This document shows, in pieces, positions 8,129 through 18,123 of a stretch of DNA of 64,000 nt; the stretch's first letter is position 1, and each line of letters starts with the position of its first letter. Under the pieces are notes generated by a model. The model searched no databases, had not been told where the DNA came from, and was given only the letters and a program-made list of their open reading frames with translations. Source of the DNA: Tenacibaculum sp. SZ-18 (lineage in GTDB: Bacteria; Bacteroidota; Bacteroidia; Flavobacteriales; Flavobacteriaceae); NCBI RefSeq assembly GCF_002813915.1, contig NZ_CP019335.1, positions 1,595,777 to 1,659,776 on the forward strand, written 5' to 3'. The position numbers and the translations under genes were made by a program.

Positions 8129-9256
8129 TTATATTTTACTCAACTTTTTTGCTGCTTCTAGTAACGTTTCGTCTGTTTTTGCAAAACAAAAACGTAACAT
8201 ATGTTTGTCCGTAGCATCTTCGTAAAAAACTGAGATCGGAATTGCAGCAACTCCGTGTTCAGTGACTAACTCTCTCGCAAAATCTAAATCGTTCTTAGTA
8301 CTAATATTTTTATAGTTCACGATTTGAAAGTATGTTCCTTCAGATGGCAGTACTTCAAAACGACTATCCTTCAGAGCTTCTCGAAATAAAGTTCTCTTAT
8401 TTGAATACATTTTTGCAACTTCATCAAAATTAACAATGTCTAAATACTCTGAAATTACATGTTGTGAAATACTATTTACACTGAAAACTAAAAACTGATG
8501 TACCTTTTTAATTTCTTTCATCAGGTGTTCAGGAGCAATTAAATATCCGACTTTCCAACCAGTAACATGTAACGATTTTCCAAATGAGGAAGCAATAATT
8601 GCTCTATCTCTCAATTTAGGTCTACTATTTACTGAAATATGAGGATGTTTAAATGAAATATATTCATAGACTTCATCGCTCAGTAAGATAACGTTTGGAT
8701 GTTTCTCAAGTATTGATTCTAGATTTTCATAATCACTTTTTGACCAAATTTTCCCCGTAGGATTGTGTGGATTGTTTACTACAATGAGTTTCGTTTGTGA
8801 AGTAATTGCATCTTCAATTCTATTGAAATTTGGAGAATAATCATCATTTAAAGAAATTCTAACTGGCTTCCCTCCTGCTACCAATACAGATGGCTCATAA
8901 CTATCATAACTTGGATCTAAAATAATGACTTCATCTCCAGATGCAACTAATGCATTTATTGCCGTGTAAATACCTTGTGTAGCTCCAGAAGTTACTAATA
9001 ACTCAAAAGAAGTATCAATAGATCTACCATAATTCTTTAAAGTTAACCCAGCTAATTTATCTAATAATGACGGTAAACCTACCATTGGAGTATACTGATG
9101 AATATTTTCTTTGAGTAAACATTCAGAAATTTCTAATAACCTATTATCTATGGGAAAGTTTGGAAAACCTTGAGATAAATTGATAGCATTATGCTGATTT
9201 GCCAGTTGTGACATCACAGAAAATATACTAGCTGAAGTATTAGGAAGTTTAGACAT
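8129..9256 (-). CDS. PLP-dependent class I/II aminotransferase, methionine aminotransferase (YbdL)-like
   Basis: The 375-residue protein is a fold-type I aminotransferase. It has NLSQGFPNFP near residue 26, the GATQG phosphate loop near residue 91, NNPHNPTG near residue 161, the DEVYEY motif near residue 194 and the PLP lysine K227 in SSFGKSLHVTGWK. The 'SQGFPNF' opening and overall length match the methionine/kynurenine aminotransferase branch (YbdL, Kat). The amino donor is inferred from that resemblance. It is a single gene, convergent with the molybdenum operon and divergent from the gene at 9455. Confidence 0.85.
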   Translation of the reverse strand: MSKLPNTSASIFSVMSQLANQHNAINLSQGFPNFPIDNRLLEISECLLKENIHQYTPMVGLPSLLDKLAGLTLKNYGRSIDTSFELLVTSGATQGIYTAINALVASGDEVIILDPSYDSYEPSVLVAGGKPVRISLNDDYSPNFNRIEDAITSQTKLIVVNNPHNPTGKIWSKSDYENLESILEKHPNVILLSDEVYEYISFKHPHISVNSRPKLRDRAIIASSFGKSLHVTGWKVGYLIAPEHLMKEIKKVHQFLVFSVNSISQHVISEYLDIVNFDEVAKMYSNKRTLFREALKDSRFEVLPSEGTYFQIVNYKNISTKNDLDFARELVTEHGVAAIPISVFYEDATDKHMLRFCFAKTDETLLEAAKKLSKI

Positions 9257-9428
9257 GTTAAATTAAAATTCAAGTTATACGAAAATATAATTTTGATTTA
9301 AATAAAGGAATTATTTAAGTTCTTTAATTCTTTATTATAGAATTAAACAATTTTGTTTGAGCATGTTAAATACTCTTACATTGAGAAACCTTAACATTTC
9401 TTTCACGATTAAGGCCTTAGGTTATCCG

Positions 9429-9436
9429 TAAATTTG
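9429..9436 (+). promoter_or_regulatory. Promoter -7 box TAAATTTG
   Basis: An exact match to the Bacteroidota TAnnTTTG element, 18 nt before the ATG at 9455. A TTG codon at 9434 lies inside this box, which argues against starting the protein there. No convincing TTTG element was found at the expected upstream spacing. Confidence 0.55.
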
Positions 9437-9454
9437 GTAGAAATAAATCAAACC

Positions 9455-10552
9455 ATGAGAAAATTAATACTAACACTACTAGTAGGGTTGTTTTGTTTAC
9501 CTTCGTTTGCAAACGACTCATTAACAAAAGACTTTACAACGGGTAATCCAGAAATAGGTTCAATAAATGCCATGACTTTTGGCCCAAACGGAATATTATT
9601 TTTAGGAGATAGTGAAAATTCACAAATTGTTGCAGTTGATATGAGTTCAGCCAAAAAAGCAACAAACAAGAAGTTATATATAAAAGATATTGAATCTCTT
9701 TTAAGTGATTTATTGGGTGCTGATAGTGATCAGCTACAAATTATAGATCTGGTTGTAAATCCTGTAAATCAAAATGTGTATTTAGGAGCACAACATAGCT
9801 CTGGAAAATCACTTCTTTTCCTTGTTAATAATAATACATTGGAAAATGTGTCTTTAAGTTCTGTTTCATTTTCAAAAACAGCCGTATCAAATGTAATCAA
9901 AGCTGATGCTAAAGATCGAAGAGGAAGACCTTTAAGAAGACTAGCCATTACGGATATTCAATATGGTAATGGACAAGTAATGATTTCAGGATTAAATAAT
10001 GCTGAATTTGCGTCAACGTTTAGATCAATTCCATTTCCTTTTACAAATAATCAAAAAGATAGTTCATTAGAGATTTACCATGCGGCTCATGGAAAGTATG
10101 AAACCCATGCCCCGATTAAGACATTCATGACGACAACCATAAACAATCAACCACATATAATTGCAAGTTATACGTGCACACCATTAGTTGTTTTTCCTAT
10201 GAATAGCTTAAACCCTGGTGCACACACAAAAGGAAGAACTGTAGCGGAATTGGGAAATTGGAATACTCCTTTAGATATTATTGAAATGACTAAAGATGGA
10301 AAACGCTATATTTTAATGGCAAATTCCAATAGAGCTTTAATGAAAATTAAAGTTTCAGATATTGAAGCGTTTAATACTTCTGTGAACACTCGTGTTAAAG
10401 AACGTGCAGGAACGAGCGGTGTTGATTTTATTAATTTACCTTTTGTTAATGTTCAACAATTAGATAAATTGAATGATACGCAATTTGTTTTTATTCAGAG
10501 AGAAGCTAACGGTAAACTAGCTTTAAAAACAAGTTCTAACCGTTGGTTGTAA
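9455..10552 (+). CDS. Secreted protein of unknown function, probable beta-propeller
   Basis: The 365-residue protein opens with a clean signal peptide (MRKLILTLLVGLFCLPSFA). The mature part begins with phrases such as INAMTFGPNGILFLGDSENSQI and later ITDIQYGNGQVMISGL, which recur like blades of a YncE/NHL-type beta-propeller. No catalytic motif is recognised. The start at 9455 is preferred because the signal peptide begins there and a promoter box covers the alternative TTG. The next gene, 21 nt downstream, encodes another secreted protein, so the two probably form one unit. Role unknown. Confidence 0.6.
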   Translation: MRKLILTLLVGLFCLPSFANDSLTKDFTTGNPEIGSINAMTFGPNGILFLGDSENSQIVAVDMSSAKKATNKKLYIKDIESLLSDLLGADSDQLQIIDLVVNPVNQNVYLGAQHSSGKSLLFLVNNNTLENVSLSSVSFSKTAVSNVIKADAKDRRGRPLRRLAITDIQYGNGQVMISGLNNAEFASTFRSIPFPFTNNQKDSSLEIYHAAHGKYETHAPIKTFMTTTINNQPHIIASYTCTPLVVFPMNSLNPGAHTKGRTVAELGNWNTPLDIIEMTKDGKRYILMANSNRALMKIKVSDIEAFNTSVNTRVKERAGTSGVDFINLPFVNVQQLDKLNDTQFVFIQREANGKLALKTSSNRWL

Positions 10553-10573
10553 TACTTTAATTGCCACAATTTA

Positions 10574-11608
10574 ATGCGATTAATAACACTATTATTTTTT
10601 ATAATGACTTTGGAGTTGTTTTCACAATCTCCAAAGTTTTCTTTTTATAGAACGTCTATAAAAGTTGTAACTACTGATGTGCAAAATGTTATTAAAGTCT
10701 ATAAAGGTACTTTTAAAAATTTACAAGAAATAAATAATAGAAAATCTATTATAGGAAATATAAAAAGACAAGGAGATAAATTAACGTTTTCTCCTTTACT
10801 TCCATTTCAAGTAGAGACTAATTATACCGTAGTTTATGGTAGGAAACTTTATGAGTTTTCTATTCCTTTAGAATCTAATTATAAGATTCTTGGTGTTAAA
10901 AATTTATATCCTAATTATTCTGAACTTCCATCAAATTTATTAAAATGGTATGTAGAGTTTTCAAAACCTGTAAATCCAACGAATATCTACGATCATATTT
11001 CCTTAATAGATAATATAACTCAAAAAAAGGTAGATAGAGCATTTTTGCCATTAGAAAATCCTTTGCTTTCAAATGATGGAAAACTCCTTACTCTATGGAT
11101 AGAACCAGGAAGACAAAAAAGAGATTTAGGTCCAAATAAACATTTAGGAAAAGTTTTAGAAATTGGTAAATCATACACATTAATGATTGATGGAAATTTA
11201 AAGGATTCGAAAGGAATTCCAATGAGGTCTAATTTTACTTTTTCCTTTGAAGTTTTTGAGGCTGATAGGACTCAACCCGATATAAATAATTGGAAATTGA
11301 ATCCTCCAAAAAGAAATACAAAAGATGAATTAGTTATACATTTAAATGATAAGTTAGATTATGGTAGTTTAATTAATAATCTTATACTATATAATAATAA
11401 ACAAATTGAAGGTGTTTTTACTATCGATAGCAATAACAATAAAGTTATTTTTACACCATTTCATAAATGGAAACCTAATACGTACGTTTTAAAGTGTAAT
11501 AAGTTAATAGAAGATTTAGCTGGGAATAACTTAGAACGTCTCTTTGATAGAGATGTACAAGAACAAAAGGTAACTCCTACTTTAGAGCGTAGTTTTACGA
11601 TAAATTAG
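10574..11608 (+). CDS. Secreted protein with Ig-like (Big_5/SbsA-type) domains, function unknown
   Basis: 344 residues with an N-terminal signal peptide (MRLITLLFFIMTLELFSQ). Phrases such as WYVEFSKPVNP (near residue 126) and LTFSPLLPFQVETNYTVVYG, followed near the C-terminus by KVIFTPFHKWKPNTYVL and LAGNNLERLFDRD, have the pattern of bacterial Ig-like domains ('F..PL...T.Y.V.....L.D..G'). These are beta-sandwich modules rather than enzymes. It is probably co-transcribed with the propeller-like gene upstream. No cell-surface sorting signal was recognised at the C-terminus. Confidence 0.6.
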   Translation: MRLITLLFFIMTLELFSQSPKFSFYRTSIKVVTTDVQNVIKVYKGTFKNLQEINNRKSIIGNIKRQGDKLTFSPLLPFQVETNYTVVYGRKLYEFSIPLESNYKILGVKNLYPNYSELPSNLLKWYVEFSKPVNPTNIYDHISLIDNITQKKVDRAFLPLENPLLSNDGKLLTLWIEPGRQKRDLGPNKHLGKVLEIGKSYTLMIDGNLKDSKGIPMRSNFTFSFEVFEADRTQPDINNWKLNPPKRNTKDELVIHLNDKLDYGSLINNLILYNNKQIEGVFTIDSNNNKVIFTPFHKWKPNTYVLKCNKLIEDLAGNNLERLFDRDVQEQKVTPTLERSFTIN

Positions 11609-12380
11609 TAATAGTAATTCTGGTTTTTTATTTTTCAAAAAGAATAATGTTAGGATGAATTATTTTAAGACTCCTTAAAAAAATATTATTAATTAATCAC
11701 TTGGTTTGTTTCTTTTTCTTAACCTCAAAATGTGAATTGATGCATAGTGGAAAAGGAAATCTTTCTCTACCAAAACTTATTCTTTATCTTTTAATGTAAA
11801 GCTCCAATGAAATAACACAATTCCAGAGAAATTAATTATTAATATTTTTTAATTATTTGAACATAAAAAAATAATCTAAATTCAAATAATTTTCCTTCTT
11901 GAATAACTTCTAACCTGTCTTTATTTGATTATGCAACCTTGTATATTAGTAATTTGTTACTTCGTTTATGAATTATTCAACTTAAGGTTTTCAAGTCCCA
12001 TTGTAATAGACTTAGCAGACATTTTTATGTCATAAACTTAAACAATTAATCGTTCTATCACATTTTTTAAAAAAAATAACATATTAATTCCCATCTCCTA
12101 TCGTATAAAAAGTTTATTACTTTTCCTTTAATTATAAAACAATTTCTAATGTACACATCTTCTTCTTGAATCGTCTGTTGTTCTTTTAAACGCATTTTAC
12201 TTTTCGATTTACAAATGATTTACAATTCGATTTATTTGATTACAAAATTGTTAATTAGCAATAAACAAAATTAAATCAATGGATATTCGACTCAATATTC
12301 AAACTTAGAGCTAGGTAAAAAAATACGATTACCCAATAAGGATAATCGTATTCGTTAAGATGTTAAGTATACTTTTATAT
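11609..12380. other. Gene-free stretch between convergent units
   Basis: 772 bp with very low GC and many in-frame stops on both strands. No recognisable protein, tRNA or mobile element remnant was seen. The only clear structure is the hairpin at 12322-12352 that should end the minus-strand gene. The stretch is unusually long for this compact region. Confidence 0.5.
12317..12352 (-). terminator. Intrinsic terminator of the sortilin-like gene
   Basis: Perfect 10-bp arms AATACGATTA (12322-12331) and TAATCGTATT (12343-12352) flank an 11-nt loop. Read on the minus strand, the stem is followed by a run of T residues (12317-12321). It lies 28 nt beyond the stop of the minus-strand gene. Confidence 0.75.
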
Positions 12381-15300
12381 CTAATTTTTAGGCTCGTAAC
12401 CTCTTCCTGGTGTGTAAGGAACTCCTAAATCAATTAATTTTTTCTCTAATGTTTTGATATCAATATTATAAATCTGCTCTACTCTCTTTTTAAGAACAAT
12501 AATTTCATCTTTAGCTATTTCGTAATTATCACGATGTGTTTTTGTTGGAGTCGCAGTTGAATATTTTTGCTCATATCCAATTGCTCCTAAACGATTAGCT
12601 ACAGGTAAAGGTTGATCAATATCTAATCTACGCTTAACAGCATCACCATATAAAGAAAGTCTTACTTTTATCAACTGTTTTTCGATATTTAATACATCTG
12701 TCATTAACGATCCAATTGGTTGTTCAGACTTTTTAATACCAACTTTGATATAACGTAATTTATTATTTGATTCAGACATTAAATTTCTAATGATTCCCAT
12801 ATCAGCTTGTAACTTTGCTAAATCCTTTTGGAATGCTACTTTCTCTGCACGGTTTTTAGCAGGCATTTCTACATTGTTTAATGCTTTAACCTCAAAACGT
12901 ACTGGATCACTTAGCTTAGTGAGTTCTCCGTTTTTGTATAAAGACATTTCAACTGTATATTGTCCAGGAGCAACCAATGTTCCTTCATCTTTACCACTGA
13001 AAGGGTTATAAAAAGATGATTTTCTTAAATTAATAGGATTTTGCGGTGTATATCTTAAATCCCAGTGAAATCTTTGAACGCCTTTTACTGCTGGCTTAAA
13101 TTGCTTTTTAATTACTTTTCCATTTGAATCTTTAATAACAAAAACTAATTCATCTTTGGTTTCGTCAGTTTCCGCCTTTAAAGCTTCGTATGAAGGATAG
13201 GGAGTGTCCGAACCAGATTTAGTAAGCTCTTTCTCTTTCTTTTGACGCTTACTTTTTAAGGTTTTGTAGCTTGAATCGTAGTAATATGTGATTAAAGCTT
13301 CTGGACCTAAATTATCAGCAGTATAGAAATTATCACCTTGGAAAGATTTTCCAGGTAAACCTAAAGGACTACTTTGCTCCCACATTAATGCAGTCCTGAT
13401 TGGATATATTTTAGCTTTTTCGGTAGGTTTAGCATTCTCAATAGTTCTAAGAACAGAGTAATCGTCTAAAACATAAAATCCACGTCCGAATGTACCCAGA
13501 ACTAGGTCATTCTCGCGTTCTTGAATAGCAATATCTCTAACCGCAATTGTAGGTAAACCTTTTTTTAACTGTTTCCAGTTTGATCCTTGATTTGGTGAAA
13601 AGAATGCACCAAATTCAGTTCCTACAAATAATAAGTTTTTATCGATGTGATCTTCCTCAATAGCATAAACACTTCCTCTTTCTGGTAAATTAGACTGAAT
13701 CGGATTCCAGCTTCTACCTTTATTTGTTGATTTAAATATATAAGGTTTAAAATCTCCATATTTATGATGGTTAAAAGCCACGTAAATTATATTTTCATTA
13801 TGTCTAGATAAGAATACACTATTTACATAAGATTGTTCTGGTGCTCCAGAAATCTTAGAAATTTTACGCCAGTTTTGTCCACCATCTTCAGAAATATGAA
13901 TTAATCCATCATCGGTTCCAGTAGCTAACAAGTTTTTATTTAATGGAGATTCAGAAAAGGCAACGATACTTCCAAAAAGCGAAGTCGATCCGTTTTTCAT
14001 AACAGCATCCATGCTTACTACTCTGTCATACACTTTTAAAGTATTTCTATCAATTTGTTGAGATAAATCATCGCTAATCACTTCCCAACTATTTCCATAA
14101 TCATCTGACTTAAATACTTTATTGGCAGAAAAATATAATCTTCCAGGAACATGTCTACTCACAACTAAAGGTGCGTCCCAATTAAAACGATAGGCATTCT
14201 CACCTTTTCTTGCTTTAGGTTTGATTCCTACAGTTTCACCACTTTTTTTATCGTAACGTACTAACCCTCCATATTGAGATTGCGCATACACAATATTTGG
14301 ATTATTCGGATCTATCTGAGACTCAAAACCATCTCCTCCATTTGTAATAAACCATTCTGAATTACGAATACCGTGATTGGTTAATACTCTTGATGGTCCA
14401 CCTAAACTGAAATTGTCTTGAGTTCCACCATAAATATTGTAAAATGGTGCATCGTTATCTACGGCAACTTTATAAAATTGAGTAACAGGAAGATTCTTTT
14501 TAAAGTCCCATGTTTTAGCTCCATCGAAGGTTTCATAAATACCCCCATCACATCCTACTAACCAATGTTTATTGTTGTTTGGATTAATCCACATACAATG
14601 ATTATCAACATGCTTAGTATCTTCTCCAACTAATTCAAAACTCTTTCCTCCATTATGAGTTACTGCCATCCAAGTATCCATTGAATATACCGTGTTTTCA
14701 TCTATTGGATCTGCAATTATTTCTTGGTAATAATTACCACTTGTTACATGGGAACTGCGTTTTTCCCAACTTGCACCTCTATTTGTAGAAGCGTAAAAAC
14801 CACCTTTACGATTAGCAGCCTCTACAATTGCATAAATAATTTCTGGATTTGCAGGAGAAATTGCTAATCCAATTCTTCCTAATTCAACACCAGGTAGTCC
14901 TTTGTTAATTTTGGTCCAAGTTTCTCCCCCATCTTCACTTTTGTGCATACCAGATCCTGGTCCACCACCAACATAAGTGTAGACGTGACGTCTTCTTTGT
15001 AATGTTGATGCATATAAAACATTTGGATCTCTAGGATCCATAACAACATCGTTTACTCCAGTGTGTTCATCTACTTTTATAACAGATTTCCAAGTTTGAC
15101 CACCGTCTTCAGTTTTATATAAACCTCTGTCTCCACCTTTGCTCCATAACGGACCAATTGCAGCGACATAGACAATATTTGAATTTTCTGGATGAACTAT
15201 AATTTTTCCGATATGCTCAGAATTCTTAAGTCCCATATGTTTCCAAGATTTTCCTCCGTCTAGAGATTTGTATACACCATCTCCATAGGCGACTGATCGT

Positions 15301-15659
15301 TGATTGTTATTTTCTCCTGTTCCAACCCATATAATATTGGGATTGTTAGGGTCAACACTAACACATCCAATGGAATATGATCCTTGTGAATCAAAGATTG
15401 GTTGATATGTAACTCCCGAGTTTACAGTTTTCCATACACCTCCAGCTGCAGTAGCCACATAATACTCAAACGGATTTTTAGGGTTGAAGGCGAAATCGGC
15501 TATACGTCCTGATGTTAAAGCTGGACCAACATTACGCCATTTTAATCCAGAAATACTGATTTTACTTAATTCAGATTTTTTGTTTTTGTTCTTTTGAGCA
15601 TTACTAAAAAGATTCGTACTCAAAAAAATACTCAAAAAGACAATGAGTGTTTTTCTCAT
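12381..15659 (-). CDS. Large secreted sortilin/VPS10-like beta-propeller protein with BNR repeats
   Basis: 1092 residues with signal peptide MRKTLIVFLSIFLSTNLFSNAQ. Repeats of the Asp-box/BNR type recur throughout the first 750 residues: VYKSLDGGKSWKHM, LYKTEDGGQTWKSV, MHKSEDGGETWTKI, IHISEDGGQNWRKI and IFKSTNKGRSWNP. This defines two propellers of the VPS10/sortilin type. The C-terminal third (about 800-1092) looks like a beta domain followed by helices. In Flavobacteria such proteins are annotated as glycosyl hydrolases, but no glycosidase active site is evident. It lies 37 nt downstream of the dienelactone hydrolase gene and may share its transcript. Confidence 0.85.
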   Translation of the reverse strand: MRKTLIVFLSIFLSTNLFSNAQKNKNKKSELSKISISGLKWRNVGPALTSGRIADFAFNPKNPFEYYVATAAGGVWKTVNSGVTYQPIFDSQGSYSIGCVSVDPNNPNIIWVGTGENNNQRSVAYGDGVYKSLDGGKSWKHMGLKNSEHIGKIIVHPENSNIVYVAAIGPLWSKGGDRGLYKTEDGGQTWKSVIKVDEHTGVNDVVMDPRDPNVLYASTLQRRRHVYTYVGGGPGSGMHKSEDGGETWTKINKGLPGVELGRIGLAISPANPEIIYAIVEAANRKGGFYASTNRGASWEKRSSHVTSGNYYQEIIADPIDENTVYSMDTWMAVTHNGGKSFELVGEDTKHVDNHCMWINPNNNKHWLVGCDGGIYETFDGAKTWDFKKNLPVTQFYKVAVDNDAPFYNIYGGTQDNFSLGGPSRVLTNHGIRNSEWFITNGGDGFESQIDPNNPNIVYAQSQYGGLVRYDKKSGETVGIKPKARKGENAYRFNWDAPLVVSRHVPGRLYFSANKVFKSDDYGNSWEVISDDLSQQIDRNTLKVYDRVVSMDAVMKNGSTSLFGSIVAFSESPLNKNLLATGTDDGLIHISEDGGQNWRKISKISGAPEQSYVNSVFLSRHNENIIYVAFNHHKYGDFKPYIFKSTNKGRSWNPIQSNLPERGSVYAIEEDHIDKNLLFVGTEFGAFFSPNQGSNWKQLKKGLPTIAVRDIAIQERENDLVLGTFGRGFYVLDDYSVLRTIENAKPTEKAKIYPIRTALMWEQSSPLGLPGKSFQGDNFYTADNLGPEALITYYYDSSYKTLKSKRQKKEKELTKSGSDTPYPSYEALKAETDETKDELVFVIKDSNGKVIKKQFKPAVKGVQRFHWDLRYTPQNPINLRKSSFYNPFSGKDEGTLVAPGQYTVEMSLYKNGELTKLSDPVRFEVKALNNVEMPAKNRAEKVAFQKDLAKLQADMGIIRNLMSESNNKLRYIKVGIKKSEQPIGSLMTDVLNIEKQLIKVRLSLYGDAVKRRLDIDQPLPVANRLGAIGYEQKYSTATPTKTHRDNYEIAKDEIIVLKKRVEQIYNIDIKTLEKKLIDLGVPYTPGRGYEPKN

Positions 15660-15696
15660 GAATAAAAGATTCTTAAAATTATTTGATTAATAAAGA

Positions 15697-16539
15697 TTAG
15701 TTAGTAAAAACATCTTTTAACAATTGCTGTAAACTTTCCCAAGATTTTTGGTCAGCTTCAGCATTATATGCTAGCGGAAGTTTGAATTTTTCTCCATTTG
15801 CATCTGCTTCTTTAGAGGTAAAACTATGCTTTGCTCCTGGATAAGAAACGTATTCATACTTTTTTCCTAAAGAATCTAATGCAGAAGTAAATGCTTTTAC
15901 TGATTCAGGACTTATGAATGGATCTTCAGCTCCGTTACATACTAATACACGAGCTTTTAATTCTTTGTTTGGCATTACAGGAAGTTGCACTCCACTATGA
16001 AAAGCGGCAACAGCATCTAAATCTTCTCCAGTATTAGCCATTGTTAAAGCAACACTACCGCCAAAACAATATCCGATTGCAGCAATTTTATCAACATCCA
16101 CAGATTCATGCTTTTTTAATAGATCTAACGCTGCTTTAAAGCGTGCTTTTGCCACGGGTAAATTAGACATTACACTATTTGCAAATTTACCAGCATCCTC
16201 AGGATGACTTGCTTGTTTTCCGTCACCATACATATCAATGGCAATAGCAGTGTAACCTAATTCGGCTAACATGTCTGCACGTTTTCGAACATAATCATTA
16301 TGTCCCCACCATTCATGCACTATGACTATACCAGGTCTTTTTCCTTCTACATTTTCATCAAAAGAAATATATCCCTTTAATTTTGTTGAATCAGTGGCAT
16401 AGATTACTTCTTTACCTTTAACGTTTACTATTGCTTGTTTCAAATTTGCAGAATTTTCTTCCTTCTTTTTGTTTTCATTTTTACACGAAAATAGTACTGC
16501 AATTGCAATTAATACTGTAAAAAATTTAATTAGTTTCAT
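15697..16539 (-). CDS. Dienelactone hydrolase family lipoprotein
   Basis: The 280-residue protein has a lipoprotein signal with lipobox LFSC (C19 lipidated). The alpha/beta-hydrolase domain shows the Cys nucleophile C158 in IGYCFGG, the acid D206 in NGAEDPF and the base H238 in GAKHSF. The Cys-Asp-His triad is that of the dienelactone hydrolase family rather than of serine esterases. HEWWGH near residue 75 is the usual oxyanion-side motif. A location outside the cytoplasmic membrane is inferred from the lipobox. The natural ester or lactone substrate is unknown. Confidence 0.88.
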   Translation of the reverse strand: MKLIKFFTVLIAIAVLFSCKNENKKKEENSANLKQAIVNVKGKEVIYATDSTKLKGYISFDENVEGKRPGIVIVHEWWGHNDYVRKRADMLAELGYTAIAIDMYGDGKQASHPEDAGKFANSVMSNLPVAKARFKAALDLLKKHESVDVDKIAAIGYCFGGSVALTMANTGEDLDAVAAFHSGVQLPVMPNKELKARVLVCNGAEDPFISPESVKAFTSALDSLGKKYEYVSYPGAKHSFTSKEADANGEKFKLPLAYNAEADQKSWESLQQLLKDVFTN

Positions 16540-16664
16540 TTGGGTTAGATTTTAAGTTTTATAAAGATAGTAATTGCTGCTTTAAAACTTGAACGGTTAC
16601 TACAGTTACTCATATAATTATGAATTTCTTAAGATTTAAAAAACATTAGTTAATTCAGTACTAT

Positions 16665-16672
16665 TATATTTG
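16665..16672 (+). promoter_or_regulatory. Promoter -7 box TATATTTG
   Basis: Exact TAnnTTTG match, 35 nt before the ATG of the PhoD-like gene. The partner element around -33 is not clear. Confidence 0.5.
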
Positions 16673-16707
16673 CTCAATTACTTAATTAACTAGTTAAATA
16701 CATTCAG

Positions 16708-18051
16708 ATGGTAAAGACGATATTTTTTGTAGCTATTTTATTTATGAACAGTTTGACGATTATAGCTCAAGATTTAGTTCAATCTGGACCTATGGTTGGT
16801 TATTCTTCAATGAAGGAAGCTTTATTATGGGTGCAGACTAAAAAAGCAGCCGAAGTACATTTTGAGTATTTCAACAAAGAAGAACCTAAAAAGAGATTTA
16901 AAACAGAAAAATATACAACTGAAAAGAAATTTGGTTTCGTTGCGAAATTAATTGCAAATGAAATTCAACCAGGAAAGAAATATACCTATGAAGTATTTGT
17001 TAATGGTAGAAGGATAAAACGAGATTATCCAATGGAATTTCAAGCGCAAACGCTTTGGCAATGGAGAACAGATCCACCTGAGGTGAATTTTGCTGTTGGA
17101 AGTTGTAATTATGTAAACGAAAAAGAAGTTGATAGACCTGGAAAACCTTATGGGAGTGAACATGAAATTTTCACTACAATCCATAGAAAGAAACCGGATT
17201 TCATGCTTTGGTTAGGTGATAATACATATTTAAGAGAAGTTGATTGGGATTCACGAACAGGTTTTCTTCATAGGTACACACATACTAGATCTTTACCAGA
17301 ACTTCAACCATTATTAGCATCAACACATCATTATGCAATTTGGGATGACCATGACTTCGGACCCAACAATGCTGACGGAAGTTTTCCAATGAAAAAAACA
17401 GCCTCTGAAATCTTTAAATTATTTTGGGGAAATCCAAATTATGATGTTATTGATAAAGGAGGGATAACAGGGTATTTTCAATGGGCTGACTTAGATTTTT
17501 TCTTATTGGATAATCGCTATTATAGAACCGCAAATAACAATCAAACAGAAGAGCGTCAAATGCTAGGTAAAGAACAAATTGATTGGTTAATTAATGCATT
17601 GACTTTTAGTCGAGCCCCATTTAAATTTATCGCTGTTGGTGGACAATTCATTAGTTCTGAAGCAATGTATGAAAATCATGCTATTTATCAGAACGAACGT
17701 ACTTATTTAATTCAGAAGATTCGTGAAGCGAAAATCGAAGGAGTCATCTTCCTAGATGGTGATCGTCATCATACAGCATTAAGTAAAATGCAAGAAAGTA
17801 ATAGAGTGTATCCTATATACGACCTAACATGTTCTTCTTTAACTGCGGGGGCACACGCCAATAAAGAAGAGTTAAATGTATATAAACTTCAAGAAACTCT
17901 TGTTGGTCAACATAATTTTGGAATGCTCAAAGTAAGTGGCCCAAGAAAGGAAAGAGTGCTTAGTATTCAAATTTTAGATAAGGATGGAAAGGAACTTTGG
18001 ATAAAGCAAATTCAAGCAAAAGATCTAAAGTATAAATCAAAAAGAAGATAA
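16708..18051 (+). CDS. PhoD-like phosphodiesterase/alkaline phosphatase D family, secreted
   Basis: 447 residues with an N-terminal signal sequence (about 1-20, ending IIAQ). A short fibronectin-like N-terminal domain is followed by a metallophosphoesterase domain. Its motifs are [39 protein letters not shown] and [12 protein letters not shown]. These aspartates, asparagines and histidines match the metal ligands of PhoD. The protein is single-copy in its unit and convergent with the gamma-glutamyltransferase gene. A role in phosphate scavenging from phosphodiesters is the family expectation. The substrate was not established here. Confidence 0.88.
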   Translation: MVKTIFFVAILFMNSLTIIAQDLVQSGPMVGYSSMKEALLWVQTKKAAEVHFEYFNKEEPKKRFKTEKYTTEKKFGFVAKLIANEIQPGKKYTYEVFVNGRRIKRDYPMEFQAQTLWQWRTDPPEVNFAVGSCNYVNEKEVDRPGKPYGSEHEIFTTIHRKKPDFMLWLGDNTYLREVDWDSRTGFLHRYTHTRSLPELQPLLASTHHYAIWDDHDFGPNNADGSFPMKKTASEIFKLFWGNPNYDVIDKGGITGYFQWADLDFFLLDNRYYRTANNNQTEERQMLGKEQIDWLINALTFSRAPFKFIAVGGQFISSEAMYENHAIYQNERTYLIQKIREAKIEGVIFLDGDRHHTALSKMQESNRVYPIYDLTCSSLTAGAHANKEELNVYKLQETLVGQHNFGMLKVSGPRKERVLSIQILDKDGKELWIKQIQAKDLKYKSKRR

Positions 18052-18070
18052 TTCAATCAATTTTTACAAA

Positions 18071-18102
18071 GAAAAGCGACCTTGTAATCAAGGTCGCTTT
18101 TC
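18071..18102. terminator. Bidirectional intrinsic terminator
   Basis: Perfect 14-bp stem: GAAAAGCGACCTTG (18071-18084) and its complement (18089-18102) around the loop TAAT. It lies between two convergent genes, with stem ends rich in A on one side and T on the other. It should stop transcription from both. Confidence 0.85.
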
Positions 18103-18123
18103 CGTTATAATAAATTTATATTT

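Noticed and set aside
9434..9454. TTG start for the secreted propeller-like protein
   Set aside because: The codon lies inside the TAAATTTG promoter box, and the signal peptide begins at the ATG at 9455.
11609..12380. Decayed gene or small RNA in the long gene-free stretch
   Set aside because: No homology-like protein fragments, conserved fold or promoter-terminator pair could be recognised by eye.
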